Assembly (NCBI GenBank): GCA_902789835.1
Contig: CADAPN010000025.1
Coordinates: 1 to 16,945, forward strand
Direction: 5' to 3'
DNA from: Oscillospiraceae bacterium
GTDB taxonomy: Bacteria; Bacillota_A; Clostridia; Oscillospirales; Oscillospiraceae
Length of the DNA: 16,945 nt
Part shown: positions 1 to 6,728 of the stretch, one piece after another
How positions within the stretch are numbered: the first letter of the stretch is position 1
Layout: each line of letters opens with the position of its first letter
Made by a program: the position numbers and the translations under genes
Notes under the pieces: generated by a model
Database searches by the model: none
What the model saw: the letters and a program-made list of their open reading frames with translations, nothing else
Told to the model about the DNA's origin: nothing

Positions 1-1
1 G

Positions 2-568
2 CCCAGTATCCTGCTGATTGCGATCTTTGTCGTGTTCCCGATTCTGATCGTCTTCAAGCTTTCCTTCAGTGAGATCTCAAAGGCCGGCGTGATCGGCGGA
101 TTTGTCGGCTTTGACAACTATGTCGAGGCGGTGCATCTGCCCGCGTTCAAAACCGTGATGCTGAACACCCTCTGGTGGGTGCTCTCGGTGGTCATCCTGT
201 CCACACTGCTCGGCTTCATCATTGCCATGGTCCTGAACCAGAAGTTTCACGGACAGAAGATCGCCCGCGCCATTATGGTATTCCCTTGGGCAACTTCGCT
301 CGTCATTCAGGCTTCGGTCTGGAACTACATCATCAAGGCCGAATACGGCAACCTGAACAACGTTCTGCTGAACCTGGGTATTATCCGGCAGGCCATCAAC
401 TGGCGCTCCAGTTATCAGATCGAATTTGTCTGGGAATGCTGGGTCGGCATTTTCGTCACGGTTCCGTTTGTCACCTTCTGTGTGCTCTCCGGCCATTTTC
501 GTCACGGTTCCGTTTGTCACCTTCTGTGTGCTCTCCGGCCTGCAGTCCATCGACGGATCGCTCTATGA
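2..568 (+). pseudogene. Sugar ABC transporter permease (MalF-like, CUT1), N-terminal part, frameshifted
   Basis: This is the first part of a MalF-like inner-membrane permease for a carbohydrate ABC importer. The frame is open from base 2, so the true start lies upstream of the window. It shows hydrophobic helices and the early 'P-I-L-I-V-F-K-L-S-F' stretch typical of CUT1 permeases. The frame is normal until about base 494. There a second copy of a 46-bp segment enters, the reading shifts by one base, and translation runs through unrelated residues to a stop at 566-568. Removing one copy joins this frame to the next entry and gives an intact permease of 278 visible residues. The ATP-binding motif (EAA loop) is therefore missing from this product. 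I infer an inactive or phase-variable gene, or an assembly error. Family assignment is secure; the sugar transported cannot be told from sequence. Confidence 0.85.
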
Positions 569-884
569 GGCGGCCACCATGGACGGGGCGGGCTTCTGGC
601 ACAAGCTGCGCCATATCACGCTGCCGATGGTCCGGCCGTCTCTTACCGTAAGTACGGTTCTGAACATCATCTATGTCTTCAACTCCTTCCCGATCGTCTA
701 TACCATGACGAAGGGAGCGCCGGCCCATAAGACAGATACGATGATTACGTATCTTTACATGCTGTCGTTCTATGAGCGGAAGAAGGGACCGGCTACCGCG
801 CTGTCGGTGATCGGCTTCCTGATCCTCTGTGTCTGTGCCGGAATCTACATGATGACGGTGATGCGGAAGGAGGAAGAGCTGTGA
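426..884 (+). pseudogene. Sugar ABC transporter permease (MalF-like), C-terminal part after the frameshift
   Basis: This frame holds the second half of the MalF-like permease. Genuine homology begins around base 495, in the second copy of the 46-bp duplication; the bases before that are out of frame, and a TTG at 426 is only where the open frame begins. It contains the cytoplasmic EAA loop that docks on the ATPase, readable as 'YEAATMDGAGFW' followed by 'ITLPMVRPS', then two further membrane helices and a short basic C-terminus. The stop TGA at 882-884 overlaps the GTG start of the next permease by 4 bp, so the two were evolved as a coupled pair. No good ribosome binding site sits at the head of this fragment, so independent translation is doubtful. 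In an unduplicated allele it would simply continue the upstream frame. Confidence 0.85.
449..540. repeat. 46-bp perfect tandem duplication inside the MalF-like permease gene
   Basis: Bases 449-494 and 495-540 are identical, each running from 'attttcgtcacggttccg' to 'gctctccggcc'. The period of 46 is not a multiple of three, so the second copy shifts the frame by one. Deleting either copy restores one continuous permease frame with the expected EAA loop. The duplication can be read directly; whether it is real in the cell or an assembly artefact cannot be judged from the sequence. Confidence 0.97.
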
Positions 885-2473
885 GATATCCGGAAGTGCG
901 TCAAAAAAACCGGCGGATGCTGTTGCTTCTGATTGTCGGTCTTGTACTGACGCTGATCCTGATGAGCCTTCCGCTGTACAGCTTTGACGTGGGGGTGTTC
1001 ACCAAGAAATCGGGAAACACCTTTGTCGGAGACGAAAAATATCAGGCCGCCCGGGCAGAGGTCGAAGCCGTGGCGGAGGACTATCGCGCACAGGGCTTCG
1101 ACGTGGAGATCCAGGAGGATGTCCTGGAGCGTGTCAACTCCAAAGGGAAGACCACCTCCCTCATCACCTTTACGGTGACGGAGCGCTACAGCAAAAACAT
1201 TTTCTCCTTCCTGGGAAAGGGACTCTCGTCCTCCCTGGTCGCGGCGGGCATCCTGGTGCTGATGGCGGCGGCGCTCGTCTGTGAGCTGGCAGGCCTGGCC
1301 GGGACGGACGATCTTGTGCCCCGGTATCTGGACCGGAAAAGCAGACGTCTGCGCAGCGGGGCAATTGCGGCCCTGGTGCTTTCGTTGCTGCTGGTACCGG
1401 TGTTTATCCTGATGAACAACGTCATCTTCTCACGGCAGCTCTCCCTGTATAACGCGGAGCTGATCACGGAAGGGAAGGACGCGCTCTTCGGCAGGCTGGA
1501 CAGGTTTTTCTTTGACGGGAAAATGGGCGAGAGCATCGGCGATGTACTCGGCGGGCTGAAGATTTCGCACTCGCCGATGATCTGGCTCTGGGCTGCGACG
1601 CTGTTTGTCTCATTTCTCGCGGCGCTTTGCCTGCGCTATGGCGAAACCAAGAGCGGGCTTCTTCGCAGTGCGCTTTATGTGTTTGTGGTTGTCGTCTGCC
1701 TGATTACGCTCTATCCCTATTACGTCATGACCATCACGGCCTTTCGCTCCAACGCCGAGACCCTGGACATGTACTTCCTGCACATGTTCCCGACCAAGTG
1801 GATCTGGAGCAACCTGACGGATATTGTTCAGCGCGGGGTGCCGCGCTACCTGCTGAACTCCCTCTTTGTAGCGGGCGGGGCGACGGCGCTGGCCATGCTC
1901 TGCGGCATTCCGGCGGCCTATGCCATGGCCCGGATGAACTTCGTGGGGAAGAAGGCCTTCCTGGGCTTCGTGATCATGAGCCAGATGTTCTCGCCGGTGG
2001 TGCTGCTGATCGGCATCTCCCAGCTGATGAACACCCTGCATCTGAACAACACCCTCTGGGGCCTGATGCTGATTAACGCCGCCTTCAACCAGGCCTTTGC
2101 CATCTGGCTTCTGCGGGGGACCTTCGTGTCGATTTCCTCCGAGATGGAACAGGCGGCGATGATCGACGGCTGCGGCACGGTGGGGGCCTTGACGAAGGTC
2201 CTGATCCCGATGGCGGCGCCCGGAATCGTGACGGCGCTGATCTTCGTGTTCATCAACGCCTGGAACGAATACACCATTGCGACGGTGCTGATCTCGACGG
2301 CCCAGAACCGCCCGATCACCGTTGGCATCACGCAGTTCAGCTCCTTCAACATGATTGAGTGGCAGTACATGTTTGCAGCTTCGCTTCTGGCGACGATCCC
2401 GGTGGTGATCCTCTTCATGAGCATCGAGAAGTATCTGACCGCGGGACTGACCTCCGGCGGCGTCAAGGGGTAA
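881..2473 (+). CDS. Sugar ABC transporter permease (MalG-like) with long N-terminal extension
   Basis: This is the second membrane subunit of a CUT1-type sugar ABC importer, partner of the preceding MalF-like protein. It starts at GTG 881, overlapping the upstream stop by 4 bp, with a GGAGGAAG ribosome binding site before it. The MalG-like core spans about residues 262-530, with several helices and the EAA loop at about 421-448 ('EMEQAAMIDGCG' then 'LIPMAAPG'). Usual MalG proteins have about 270-300 residues; this one has 530. The extra N-terminal part has a helix at about 13-35, a charged probably extracytoplasmic segment at about 36-105, helices at about 112-136 and 158-180, another exposed stretch, and a helix at about 231-251. 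The extension is hydrophilic between helices and may contact the binding protein; that is inference. The substrate is unknown and no ATPase or binding protein lies in the window. Confidence 0.92.
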   Translation: MRYPEVRQKNRRMLLLLIVGLVLTLILMSLPLYSFDVGVFTKKSGNTFVGDEKYQAARAEVEAVAEDYRAQGFDVEIQEDVLERVNSKGKTTSLITFTVTERYSKNIFSFLGKGLSSSLVAAGILVLMAAALVCELAGLAGTDDLVPRYLDRKSRRLRSGAIAALVLSLLLVPVFILMNNVIFSRQLSLYNAELITEGKDALFGRLDRFFFDGKMGESIGDVLGGLKISHSPMIWLWAATLFVSFLAALCLRYGETKSGLLRSALYVFVVVVCLITLYPYYVMTITAFRSNAETLDMYFLHMFPTKWIWSNLTDIVQRGVPRYLLNSLFVAGGATALAMLCGIPAAYAMARMNFVGKKAFLGFVIMSQMFSPVVLLIGISQLMNTLHLNNTLWGLMLINAAFNQAFAIWLLRGTFVSISSEMEQAAMIDGCGTVGALTKVLIPMAAPGIVTALIFVFINAWNEYTIATVLISTAQNRPITVGITQFSSFNMIEWQYMFAASLLATIPVVILFMSIEKYLTAGLTSGGVKG

Positions 2474-2478
2474 AAAGC

Positions 2479-2500
2479 TTCCCCGCCGCAGGGCGGGGAA
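2479..2500 (-). terminator. GC-rich hairpin, likely terminator of the minus-strand kinase operon
   Basis: A 9-bp perfect stem (TTCCCCGCC pairing with GGCGGGGAA) closes a 4-base loop, 5 bp after the permease stop. Read on the minus strand it is followed by GCTTTTTA, as expected of an intrinsic terminator for the convergent kinase gene. On the plus strand no T-run follows, so its effect on the permease transcript is uncertain. Confidence 0.55.
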
Positions 2501-2557
2501 AGAGAAAGCCTGAGTGCAAGGTTTCCCTCGGACGGAATCAAAGGACAAAAGAAATAC

Positions 2558-2583
2558 ACTCCCTCGCCTTTCGGCGAGGGAGT
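2558..2583 (-). terminator. 11-bp palindrome downstream of the sugar kinase gene
   Basis: An 11-bp perfect stem (ACTCCCTCGCC pairing with GGCGAGGGAGT) with a 4-base loop lies about 20 bp past the kinase stop. On the minus strand it is followed by a T-rich stretch (GTATTTCTTTTG), consistent with termination. With the hairpin at 2479-2500 it forms a pair of palindromes filling the convergent gap, which may instead be a dispersed intergenic repeat. Confidence 0.5.
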
Positions 2584-2603
2584 GCTGCATTCAGAACTTA
2601 TAT

Positions 2604-3665
2604 TCACGGCAAAAAGCGGCGGATGACGGCGTCCATCTGCTCCCGCTTTTTCTCCATATCGGAGAGCAGCTTCAGCTGTGTCCGGCAGCGGTCAAGGTTG
2701 TGCTCCGGGTAGGCAATGTGGTAATAGTGATCCCCTTCAAGATAATCGGTCAGAAAGCGCATTCCGTTTTCCAGCGTCATAGTCCGTGCTCCGAGCGGGA
2801 GTGACATCAGCTCCGCCGGCGTAAGGCCGCCGCAGGCCGGGATAAAGCCCTCGGCGTAAGTCCGGAAGAGATCCAGACTCATTTCCACCCGGCTGAGGTC
2901 CTTCTCGTCCTCGGCGGCGGTGGAGGCGCCGAAACGAATGGAATCGCCGAAGTCATAGGCGACCAGCCCGGGCATCACGGTGTCCAGGTCAATGACGCAG
3001 AGCGGGAGACGGGTCTTGGCATCCAGCATGACGTTGTTGAGCTTGGTGTCGTTGTGCGTGACGCGGACGGGAAGCTCGCCCCGATCCCGCATCCGCTGCA
3101 GCGTTCCGGCTTCCTCCTCACGGGCGAGAAGAAAGTCTACCTCGGGACGGACTTCTGCCAGACGGCCGGCGGTGTCCGCCTCAATGGCGAGATGAAACTT
3201 CCAATAGCGGTCGGGGGTGTTGTGAAAATTCGGAATCGTCTCACAGAGCGTCTCCGCCGGAAAGTCTCTCAGCTGATTCTGGAAACGGCCGAAGGCAACC
3301 GCGCTCTGGTAGAAGTCCGAGGGAGATTCCGGCGTCTGGAGGCAGAGACTGTCTTCAACGAAATCATACACGCGCCAGTACTCTCCGACTTCATCCTGAC
3401 ACCAGGTCTGCCCGTCCTTTGTCGGCACCAGATGAAGAGAAGCGCGGGGATCGGAATTCCGGGCGGAGAGAAATTCCGTGACGGCGGTCACGTTGCGCAT
3501 GAGACCGGGAATATCCGAAAAGGCGGCCCGGCTGAGCCGCTGGAGAATATAGCGTTTTCCGGTGTCGGTGACGACAAGGAAGGTGAGGTTGATATGTCCC
3601 TCGCCGTATCGCTCGCAGGAGACGGGGCAGCCGTCCAGACAGAAGCGATTCAGAACCTGTTCCAT
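2604..3665 (-). CDS. Phosphotransferase-family sugar kinase, N-acetylhexosamine 1-kinase-like
   Basis: This cytoplasmic kinase of the APH/choline-kinase fold resembles NahK (LnpB), which makes N-acetylhexosamine 1-phosphate from GlcNAc or GalNAc in the lacto-N-biose/galacto-N-biose pathway of bifidobacteria. Visible features are the N-terminal 'GEGHIN' loop at about 21-26, the catalytic loop 'HNDTKLNNVMLD' at about 204-215 with D206 as catalytic base, and the metal-binding 'DLDTVMPG' at about 226-233, followed by 'YDFGDSIRFGA'. Its length of 353 residues fits NahK (about 359). I place the start at ATG 3665 because GGAGGAG at 3674-3680 sits 8 bases before it; the upstream GTG overlaps that site. 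It is the last gene of a minus-strand run, 30 bp after the acetyltransferase. No lacto-N-biose phosphorylase is in the window, so the substrate is an inference; another sugar or amino-alcohol is possible. Confidence 0.82.
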   Translation of the reverse strand: MEQVLNRFCLDGCPVSCERYGEGHINLTFLVVTDTGKRYILQRLSRAAFSDIPGLMRNVTAVTEFLSARNSDPRASLHLVPTKDGQTWCQDEVGEYWRVYDFVEDSLCLQTPESPSDFYQSAVAFGRFQNQLRDFPAETLCETIPNFHNTPDRYWKFHLAIEADTAGRLAEVRPEVDFLLAREEEAGTLQRMRDRGELPVRVTHNDTKLNNVMLDAKTRLPLCVIDLDTVMPGLVAYDFGDSIRFGASTAAEDEKDLSRVEMSLDLFRTYAEGFIPACGGLTPAELMSLPLGARTMTLENGMRFLTDYLEGDHYYHIAYPEHNLDRCRTQLKLLSDMEKKREQMDAVIRRFLP

Positions 3666-3695
3666 AGCCAGCACTCCTCCGAAGATAGCAAGATA

Positions 3696-4217
3696 TTACA
3701 GATGTTTTTCCAGCAAGACGAGATTGACATCGGGAATGCCGTTGAAAACCGTGGGGACGATGGCAATCTCCCGATATCCGAGTTTCTGATACATGGCCCG
3801 GGCGCGCTCGTTGCGGGCATTGGTGTCGATGCGCAGCTCCGGCCACTCATGCTCCAGGGCATACTCCTCATAGAAGCGGACAAACTGTGGGCCGAGCCCT
3901 CTGCCGAAGCGTTTCGGCGAAATCATCAGCGTGTGCAGGACGCAGACCTGATCCGGCGGAACGTCATACTCCCAGGGGGCACCCTCATAGACATCCACCT
4001 GAATCTGGTTGATCAGGGCGGAGCCATAGATTTGGTTGTTCTCCTCCATCACAAAGAGGTCACCCCGCTGCAGGGCGGCTTCCGCCGTGGCCCGGACGGG
4101 GTATACGCCCGGAAGCCATCCGGTGGTGATGAGGCCGCGCCGTTCGGCTTCGTGGGTATCGTCATAGAGCTTGACGACACCGGGAAGATCAAAGACCATT
4201 GCTCTTCGGATATTCAT
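3696..4217 (-). CDS. GNAT family N-acetyltransferase
   Basis: The 173-residue protein is a GCN5-related N-acetyltransferase, moving an acetyl group from acetyl-CoA to an amine. The acetyl-CoA-binding segment reads 'RFGRGLGPQFVRFYEEY', and the C-terminal 'NARNERARAMYQKLGYRE' is the usual end of motif A/B. The start is ATG 4217 ('MNIRRAM') because GGGAG at 4226-4230 stands 8 bases ahead; an in-frame upstream extension to 4262 looks non-coding. It lies 78 bp after the DUF4956 gene and 30 bp before the kinase gene on the same strand. The acceptor cannot be deduced; an amino sugar would fit the neighbouring kinase but this is speculation. Confidence 0.88.
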   Translation of the reverse strand: MNIRRAMVFDLPGVVKLYDDTHEAERRGLITTGWLPGVYPVRATAEAALQRGDLFVMEENNQIYGSALINQIQVDVYEGAPWEYDVPPDQVCVLHTLMISPKRFGRGLGPQFVRFYEEYALEHEWPELRIDTNARNERARAMYQKLGYREIAIVPTVFNGIPDVNLVLLEKHL

Positions 4218-4295
4218 GCAGGACACTCCCATCTTGCGTTGTTTTTCCGCGTCAGGCAGCAAGGCGCCTGCGGCTCGGAGGGGGGGGCTGGAAGG

Positions 4296-4973
4296 TCAGA
4301 AGGTGACCTCTCCGTCGTGCTTGAGCAGGGAAGCGGAGCCGACGCCTTCCAGCGCCAGCAGCTCCTGAAGAAGATCGCTTCCGGCGTCGGTGCGCAGCTC
4401 GACAATCATTTCCAGGGAGGCTTCGGTCATGTTCCTGGACTTGACGGTGCTGGAGCGCGAATGCCGCTTCACGATTTCCATGATCGGTGCTTCGGAGGCA
4501 CGATCAGAGGAGCGGACGACGAGAATCTGAGGTGCTTTGGCGACCGGCAGGCGGTCCAGAATCAGGATTCCCACGGTCAGGGCGATGCTCAGAATCAGCG
4601 CGATCTTTGCCAGCCCCACACCGCAGATAATGCCGACGGTGATGGACCAGAACAGGAACATAAGATCCATCGGGTCCTTGATGGCCGTGCGGAAGCGCAC
4701 GATGGAAAGCGCGCCCACCATGCCCAGGGACACGACGATGCTGGATTGAATCGTGAGAATGACCGCAGCGGTGATCAGGGTAATTCCGGCCAGAGAGATG
4801 TTAAAGGTCTTGGAGTAGAAGGCCTTTCGGGTCAGCAGCCGGTAGACGACAAAAATGTAGAGGGCGAACAGACTTGAGGTCAGCATGACCGCCACGGCCG
4901 CCGTCGTCCCGATGTCGTAGCTGGTAAAGCCGTCCAGAAATGATTTCTTAAAAACGTCCGAAACAGACATCAT
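4296..4973 (-). CDS. DUF4956 domain membrane protein
   Basis: This 225-residue protein has a membrane domain with about four helices (roughly 21-45, 58-85, 104-120 and 120-140) and a soluble C-terminal domain of about 80 residues. The segment 'GALSIVRFRTAIKDPMDL' at about 87-104 is the signature of the DUF4956 family. These proteins are usually encoded next to a VTC-domain protein, as here. The C-terminal part resembles a small ferredoxin-like fold, with alternating strands and helices. The start ATG at 4973 is preceded by AGGATG at 4981-4986, overlapping the end of the VTC gene; a second ATG at 4970 is also possible. The gap to the VTC stop is only 11 bp, so the two are very likely co-translated. 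I infer that it forms the membrane part of a VTC-type complex; its activity is not established. Confidence 0.9.
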   Translation of the reverse strand: MMSVSDVFKKSFLDGFTSYDIGTTAAVAVMLTSSLFALYIFVVYRLLTRKAFYSKTFNISLAGITLITAAVILTIQSSIVVSLGMVGALSIVRFRTAIKDPMDLMFLFWSITVGIICGVGLAKIALILSIALTVGILILDRLPVAKAPQILVVRSSDRASEAPIMEIVKRHSRSSTVKSRNMTEASLEMIVELRTDAGSDLLQELLALEGVGSASLLKHDGEVTF

Positions 4974-4984
4974 AAACCGTCATC

Positions 4985-5686
4985 CTATCTTAAAGAGTAT
5001 TTTCTGCAGAGATAATACTTGGAGAAACTGGTCTGCCGCAGCTGCCCGAGATTCAGACTGCGGTAAATGAAGTCGGGCAGAAAATTGTCATACTTGACTT
5101 CCATCAGGTGACAGCCCGACGGCAGAACCGGTCTGGCGGGCAGCTCCGGTGAAAAGAAGCCTTCCGGATCAGGCGCCGCGGAAGCAATGTCCGTGTCAAA
5201 GGTGACGCGCACGTTCCCGTCGGCATAGACAAAGGGCTCGCGCACATAGTTTACGGTTACCACCGGATGCATCAGCTCCGTCTGCCGAAGCAGATCCAGC
5301 TTTCGCAGCAGGGGAGGCATTGGTTCCGCCTCCGGAAGCGGAAGGCTCCCAAGCAGGCTTCCGGCCTGTTCCCGGGTGAGCGGACAGGCGGTCTTGAGCG
5401 TCATTCCATGCTCTTTCCGCTTGCACTCCAGCGTGATGCGGGAAGCAGAGGCGTTGTAAATCCGGATTCGGAATTTCTCCCGGGGTTCTGTTCCGTTTTC
5501 GTTTTCATAGAAGCAGCAGTTGTGGTAATCATCGAAATACAGACTGCGTATTTCGTAATCCCCCCGGGGACCGGTATGAGGATCCGGCGCCATGAAGCAG
5601 GAAATCCGGCTTCTCAGGAGCGGAATCTGCGCTGCACTGACAAGGTACTTGAATTCATGCCGATACTGCGGCGCATCCGTGCTCAT
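4985..5686 (-). CDS. VTC domain protein (polyphosphate polymerase domain-containing)
   Basis: This 233-residue protein carries a VTC domain, the triphosphate-tunnel fold whose yeast member Vtc4 makes polyphosphate from ATP. The tunnel-lining basic and acidic residues are visible in order: R9 and K13 ('RHEFKYLV'), R47 in 'RSLYFDD', K71/R73/R75 in 'KFRIRIYN', E87/K89/R90 in 'LECKRK', R149 in 'NYVREPF', R160 in 'VRVTFDTD', E197/K199 in 'LMEVKYD', and 'SFSKYYLCR' near the end. No signal peptide or membrane helix is seen, so it should be cytoplasmic. AGAGGAGG at 5698-5705 stands 11 bases before ATG 5686. It heads the run VTC-DUF4956-GNAT-kinase. Whether bacterial members make polyphosphate is not shown here; no CotH-like gene, a common partner, lies nearby. 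Confidence 0.9.
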   Translation of the reverse strand: MSTDAPQYRHEFKYLVSAAQIPLLRSRISCFMAPDPHTGPRGDYEIRSLYFDDYHNCCFYENENGTEPREKFRIRIYNASASRITLECKRKEHGMTLKTACPLTREQAGSLLGSLPLPEAEPMPPLLRKLDLLRQTELMHPVVTVNYVREPFVYADGNVRVTFDTDIASAAPDPEGFFSPELPARPVLPSGCHLMEVKYDNFLPDFIYRSLNLGQLRQTSFSKYYLCRKYSLR

Positions 5687-5742
5687 GCGGACATGGGCCT
5701 CCTCTCATACCGAAATAGCAATAACAGGGGAAATGCGGAACT

Positions 5743-5774
5743 GCCCGGGACAGGGTATCCTGGGACGGCCGGGC
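5743..5774 (-). terminator. Hairpin directly after the Lar-like gene
   Basis: A 6-bp outer stem (GCCCGG pairing with CCGGGC) encloses an asymmetric internal loop and a 4-bp inner stem CAGG-GTAT-CCTG. It begins at the base after the Lar-like stop codon on the minus strand. No clear T-run follows, so it could be a weak terminator or only attenuate read-through into the VTC gene. Confidence 0.35.
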
Positions 5775-5999
5775 CTATTCGCCGATATCACCCCGTACGA
5801 CTTTGCCGATGTTCCAAAGATGCGCGGCCGTCTGTGCGGCTTCCTCGCGCTCTTCGGCAGTACGGAATTCCATGGCGGCGGTCTGGGCGCCGCAGTCCAT
5901 GCACATCACATACCAGCACCAGTTGTTTTCTTCCTCCAGCAGGCCGGCGCCGCCGCAAAAGGGGCAGTCCTGCAGCTCAAGCTTCGCGTGTAAATCCAA
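5775..5999 (-). CDS. Lar-like restriction alleviation family small zinc-ribbon protein
   Basis: The 74-residue protein has 'CPFCGGAG' at about 12-19 and a second 'CMDCGAQT' at about 33-40, so two CxxC pairs for one zinc ion, and ends with an alanine-rich helix closing in 'AAHLWN'. This pattern matches the Lar family, named after the Rac prophage protein that eases restriction; most members are phage-borne and uncharacterised. The start is a TTG at 5999, supported by AAGGA at 6008-6012, 8 bases upstream; no in-frame ATG precedes the first zinc knuckle. A promoter with an extended -10 lies at 6081-6109. It stands 88 bp ahead of the VTC gene on the same strand and may be transcribed with it. No phage genes surround it, so an anti-restriction role is not supported; a general zinc-ribbon role is equally possible. 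Confidence 0.75.
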   Translation of the reverse strand: MDLHAKLELQDCPFCGGAGLLEEENNWCWYVMCMDCGAQTAAMEFRTAEEREEAAQTAAHLWNIGKVVRGDIGE

Positions 6000-6080
6000 A
6001 GCGCTGTTCCTTCTTCCGTGAGATTTGATTCCGTGTGCCGCTTAAGCCTGCGGTACAAAAGTGTGTGAAATCATACTGCT

Positions 6081-6109
6081 ATCATACCAGAGATTCGGAA
6101 AATCTTCAA
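6081..6109 (-). promoter_or_regulatory. Sigma-A-like promoter for the Lar-like gene (and possibly the VTC run)
   Basis: On the minus strand TTGAAG (6104-6109) is separated by 17 bp from TATGAT (6081-6086), which is preceded by TGG as an extended -10. A second TATGAT starts 11 bp further on (6070-6075), as part of a direct repeat of TCATAC. Transcription would start near 6074, leaving a leader of about 75 bases. Confidence 0.6.
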
Positions 6110-6166
6110 TATCATTCCATGTAAAAGATGAAGAAGCAACACGTGGGCTTTCTTTTGGAAAAGCTA

Positions 6167-6195
6167 TTGCAAAACGGGAGAGGACCTGTTATAAT
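6167..6195 (+). promoter_or_regulatory. Sigma-A promoter of the HU gene
   Basis: TTGCAA (6167-6172), a 17-bp spacer and a perfect TATAAT (6190-6195) lie 38 bp before the HU start codon. Ribosome binding site AAAAGGAG follows at 6218-6225. This is a strong consensus promoter, in keeping with an abundant nucleoid protein. Confidence 0.85.
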
Positions 6196-6233
6196 GCATC
6201 ACCGTGAAACCAATTTGAAAAGGAGCTATTGCT

Positions 6234-6509
6234 ATGAATAAGACCGAACTCGTCAAGAAAGTTGCCGCTGAGAACGCACTCAGCCAGAAGCAGGCTGCCG
6301 CCGTTGTCGACAGCGTCCTGGATGCGGTTGTTGATACCGTCGCCGCCGGCGAGCCCGTTGCTCTGCTGGGATTCGGCACCTTCTCCGTGAAGCATCGTGA
6401 CGCCCGCCAGGGCCGCAACCCCGCCACCGGCGAGGCCATGGAGTTCGCTGCCAGCGACACCCCTGTCTTCAAGGCAGGCAAGGCGTTCAAGGAAAAGGTC
6501 AACGGATAA
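6234..6509 (+). CDS. hup: HU family DNA-binding protein
   Basis: This 91-residue protein is a bacterial histone-like HU protein, which binds and bends DNA without much sequence preference as a dimer and compacts the nucleoid. The N-terminal helix-turn-helix reads 'MNKTELVKKVAAENALSQKQ', the hydrophobic core includes 'LLGFGTFSVKHRDAR' at about 43-57, and the DNA-binding beta arm holds the diagnostic 'GRNPATGE' at about 60-67 with the proline that intercalates into DNA. Length is normal. ATG 6234 has AAAAGGAG 8 bases upstream. It is a single-gene unit with a consensus promoter (6167-6195) and a strong terminator (6532-6559). Codons are mostly the C- or G-ending favoured ones, as expected for high expression. 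Confidence 0.97.
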   Translation: MNKTELVKKVAAENALSQKQAAAVVDSVLDAVVDTVAAGEPVALLGFGTFSVKHRDARQGRNPATGEAMEFAASDTPVFKAGKAFKEKVNG

Positions 6510-6531
6510 TCCGGGACCGATCATACGCAAG

Positions 6532-6559
6532 AAAAGAGCTGCCTTCGGGCAGCTCTTTT
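6532..6559 (+). terminator. Intrinsic terminator of the HU gene
   Basis: A perfect 12-bp stem (AAAAGAGCTGCC pairing with GGCAGCTCTTTT) closes a stable TTCG tetraloop, 22 bp after the HU stop, ending in a T-run. The symmetrical A and T ends would let it act in both directions. Confidence 0.93.
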
Positions 6560-6628
6560 GCATGGAAGAAAAATGCTTGGGCATTTTGGCCCGCGTGCAC
6601 AAAAAATCGCCGGAAAGAGCGGAATGGC

Positions 6629-6658
6629 TTGCTTTTTTCCACTGACAAGAGGTATAAT
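6629..6658 (+). promoter_or_regulatory. Sigma-A-like promoter of the coiled-coil protein gene
   Basis: TTGCTT (6629-6634) is followed after 18 bp by a perfect TATAAT (6653-6658). Transcription would begin near 6665, giving a leader of about 64 bases that ends in the AGGGAGG ribosome binding site at 6715-6721. Confidence 0.7.
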
Positions 6659-6728
6659 ACAGTTCGGTTGAATGCAGGGTTTATGCAGCGATGATTTTAC
6701 CGGGAATCTTTGGAAGGGAGGCGGCTGC

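Noticed and set aside
1610..2590. Minus-strand open frame of 326 codons
   Set aside because: Antisense to the MalG-like permease; composition is His/Arg/Gln-rich with no recognisable fold.
4217..4262. Upstream extension of the GNAT frame to 4262
   Set aside because: The added 15 residues lack a ribosome site, and GGGAG sits correctly before ATG 4217.
4280..4287. Run of eight G (C on the minus strand), considered as a phase-variable tract
   Set aside because: It lies 8 bp past the DUF4956 stop and outside the GNAT frame, so slippage would not change either protein; only spacing could vary.
3054..4877. Long plus-strand open frame of 607 codons
   Set aside because: It runs antisense through the kinase, GNAT and DUF4956 genes, all of which have family motifs and ribosome sites; the antisense frame shows no domain and is a by-product of GC-rich codon use.
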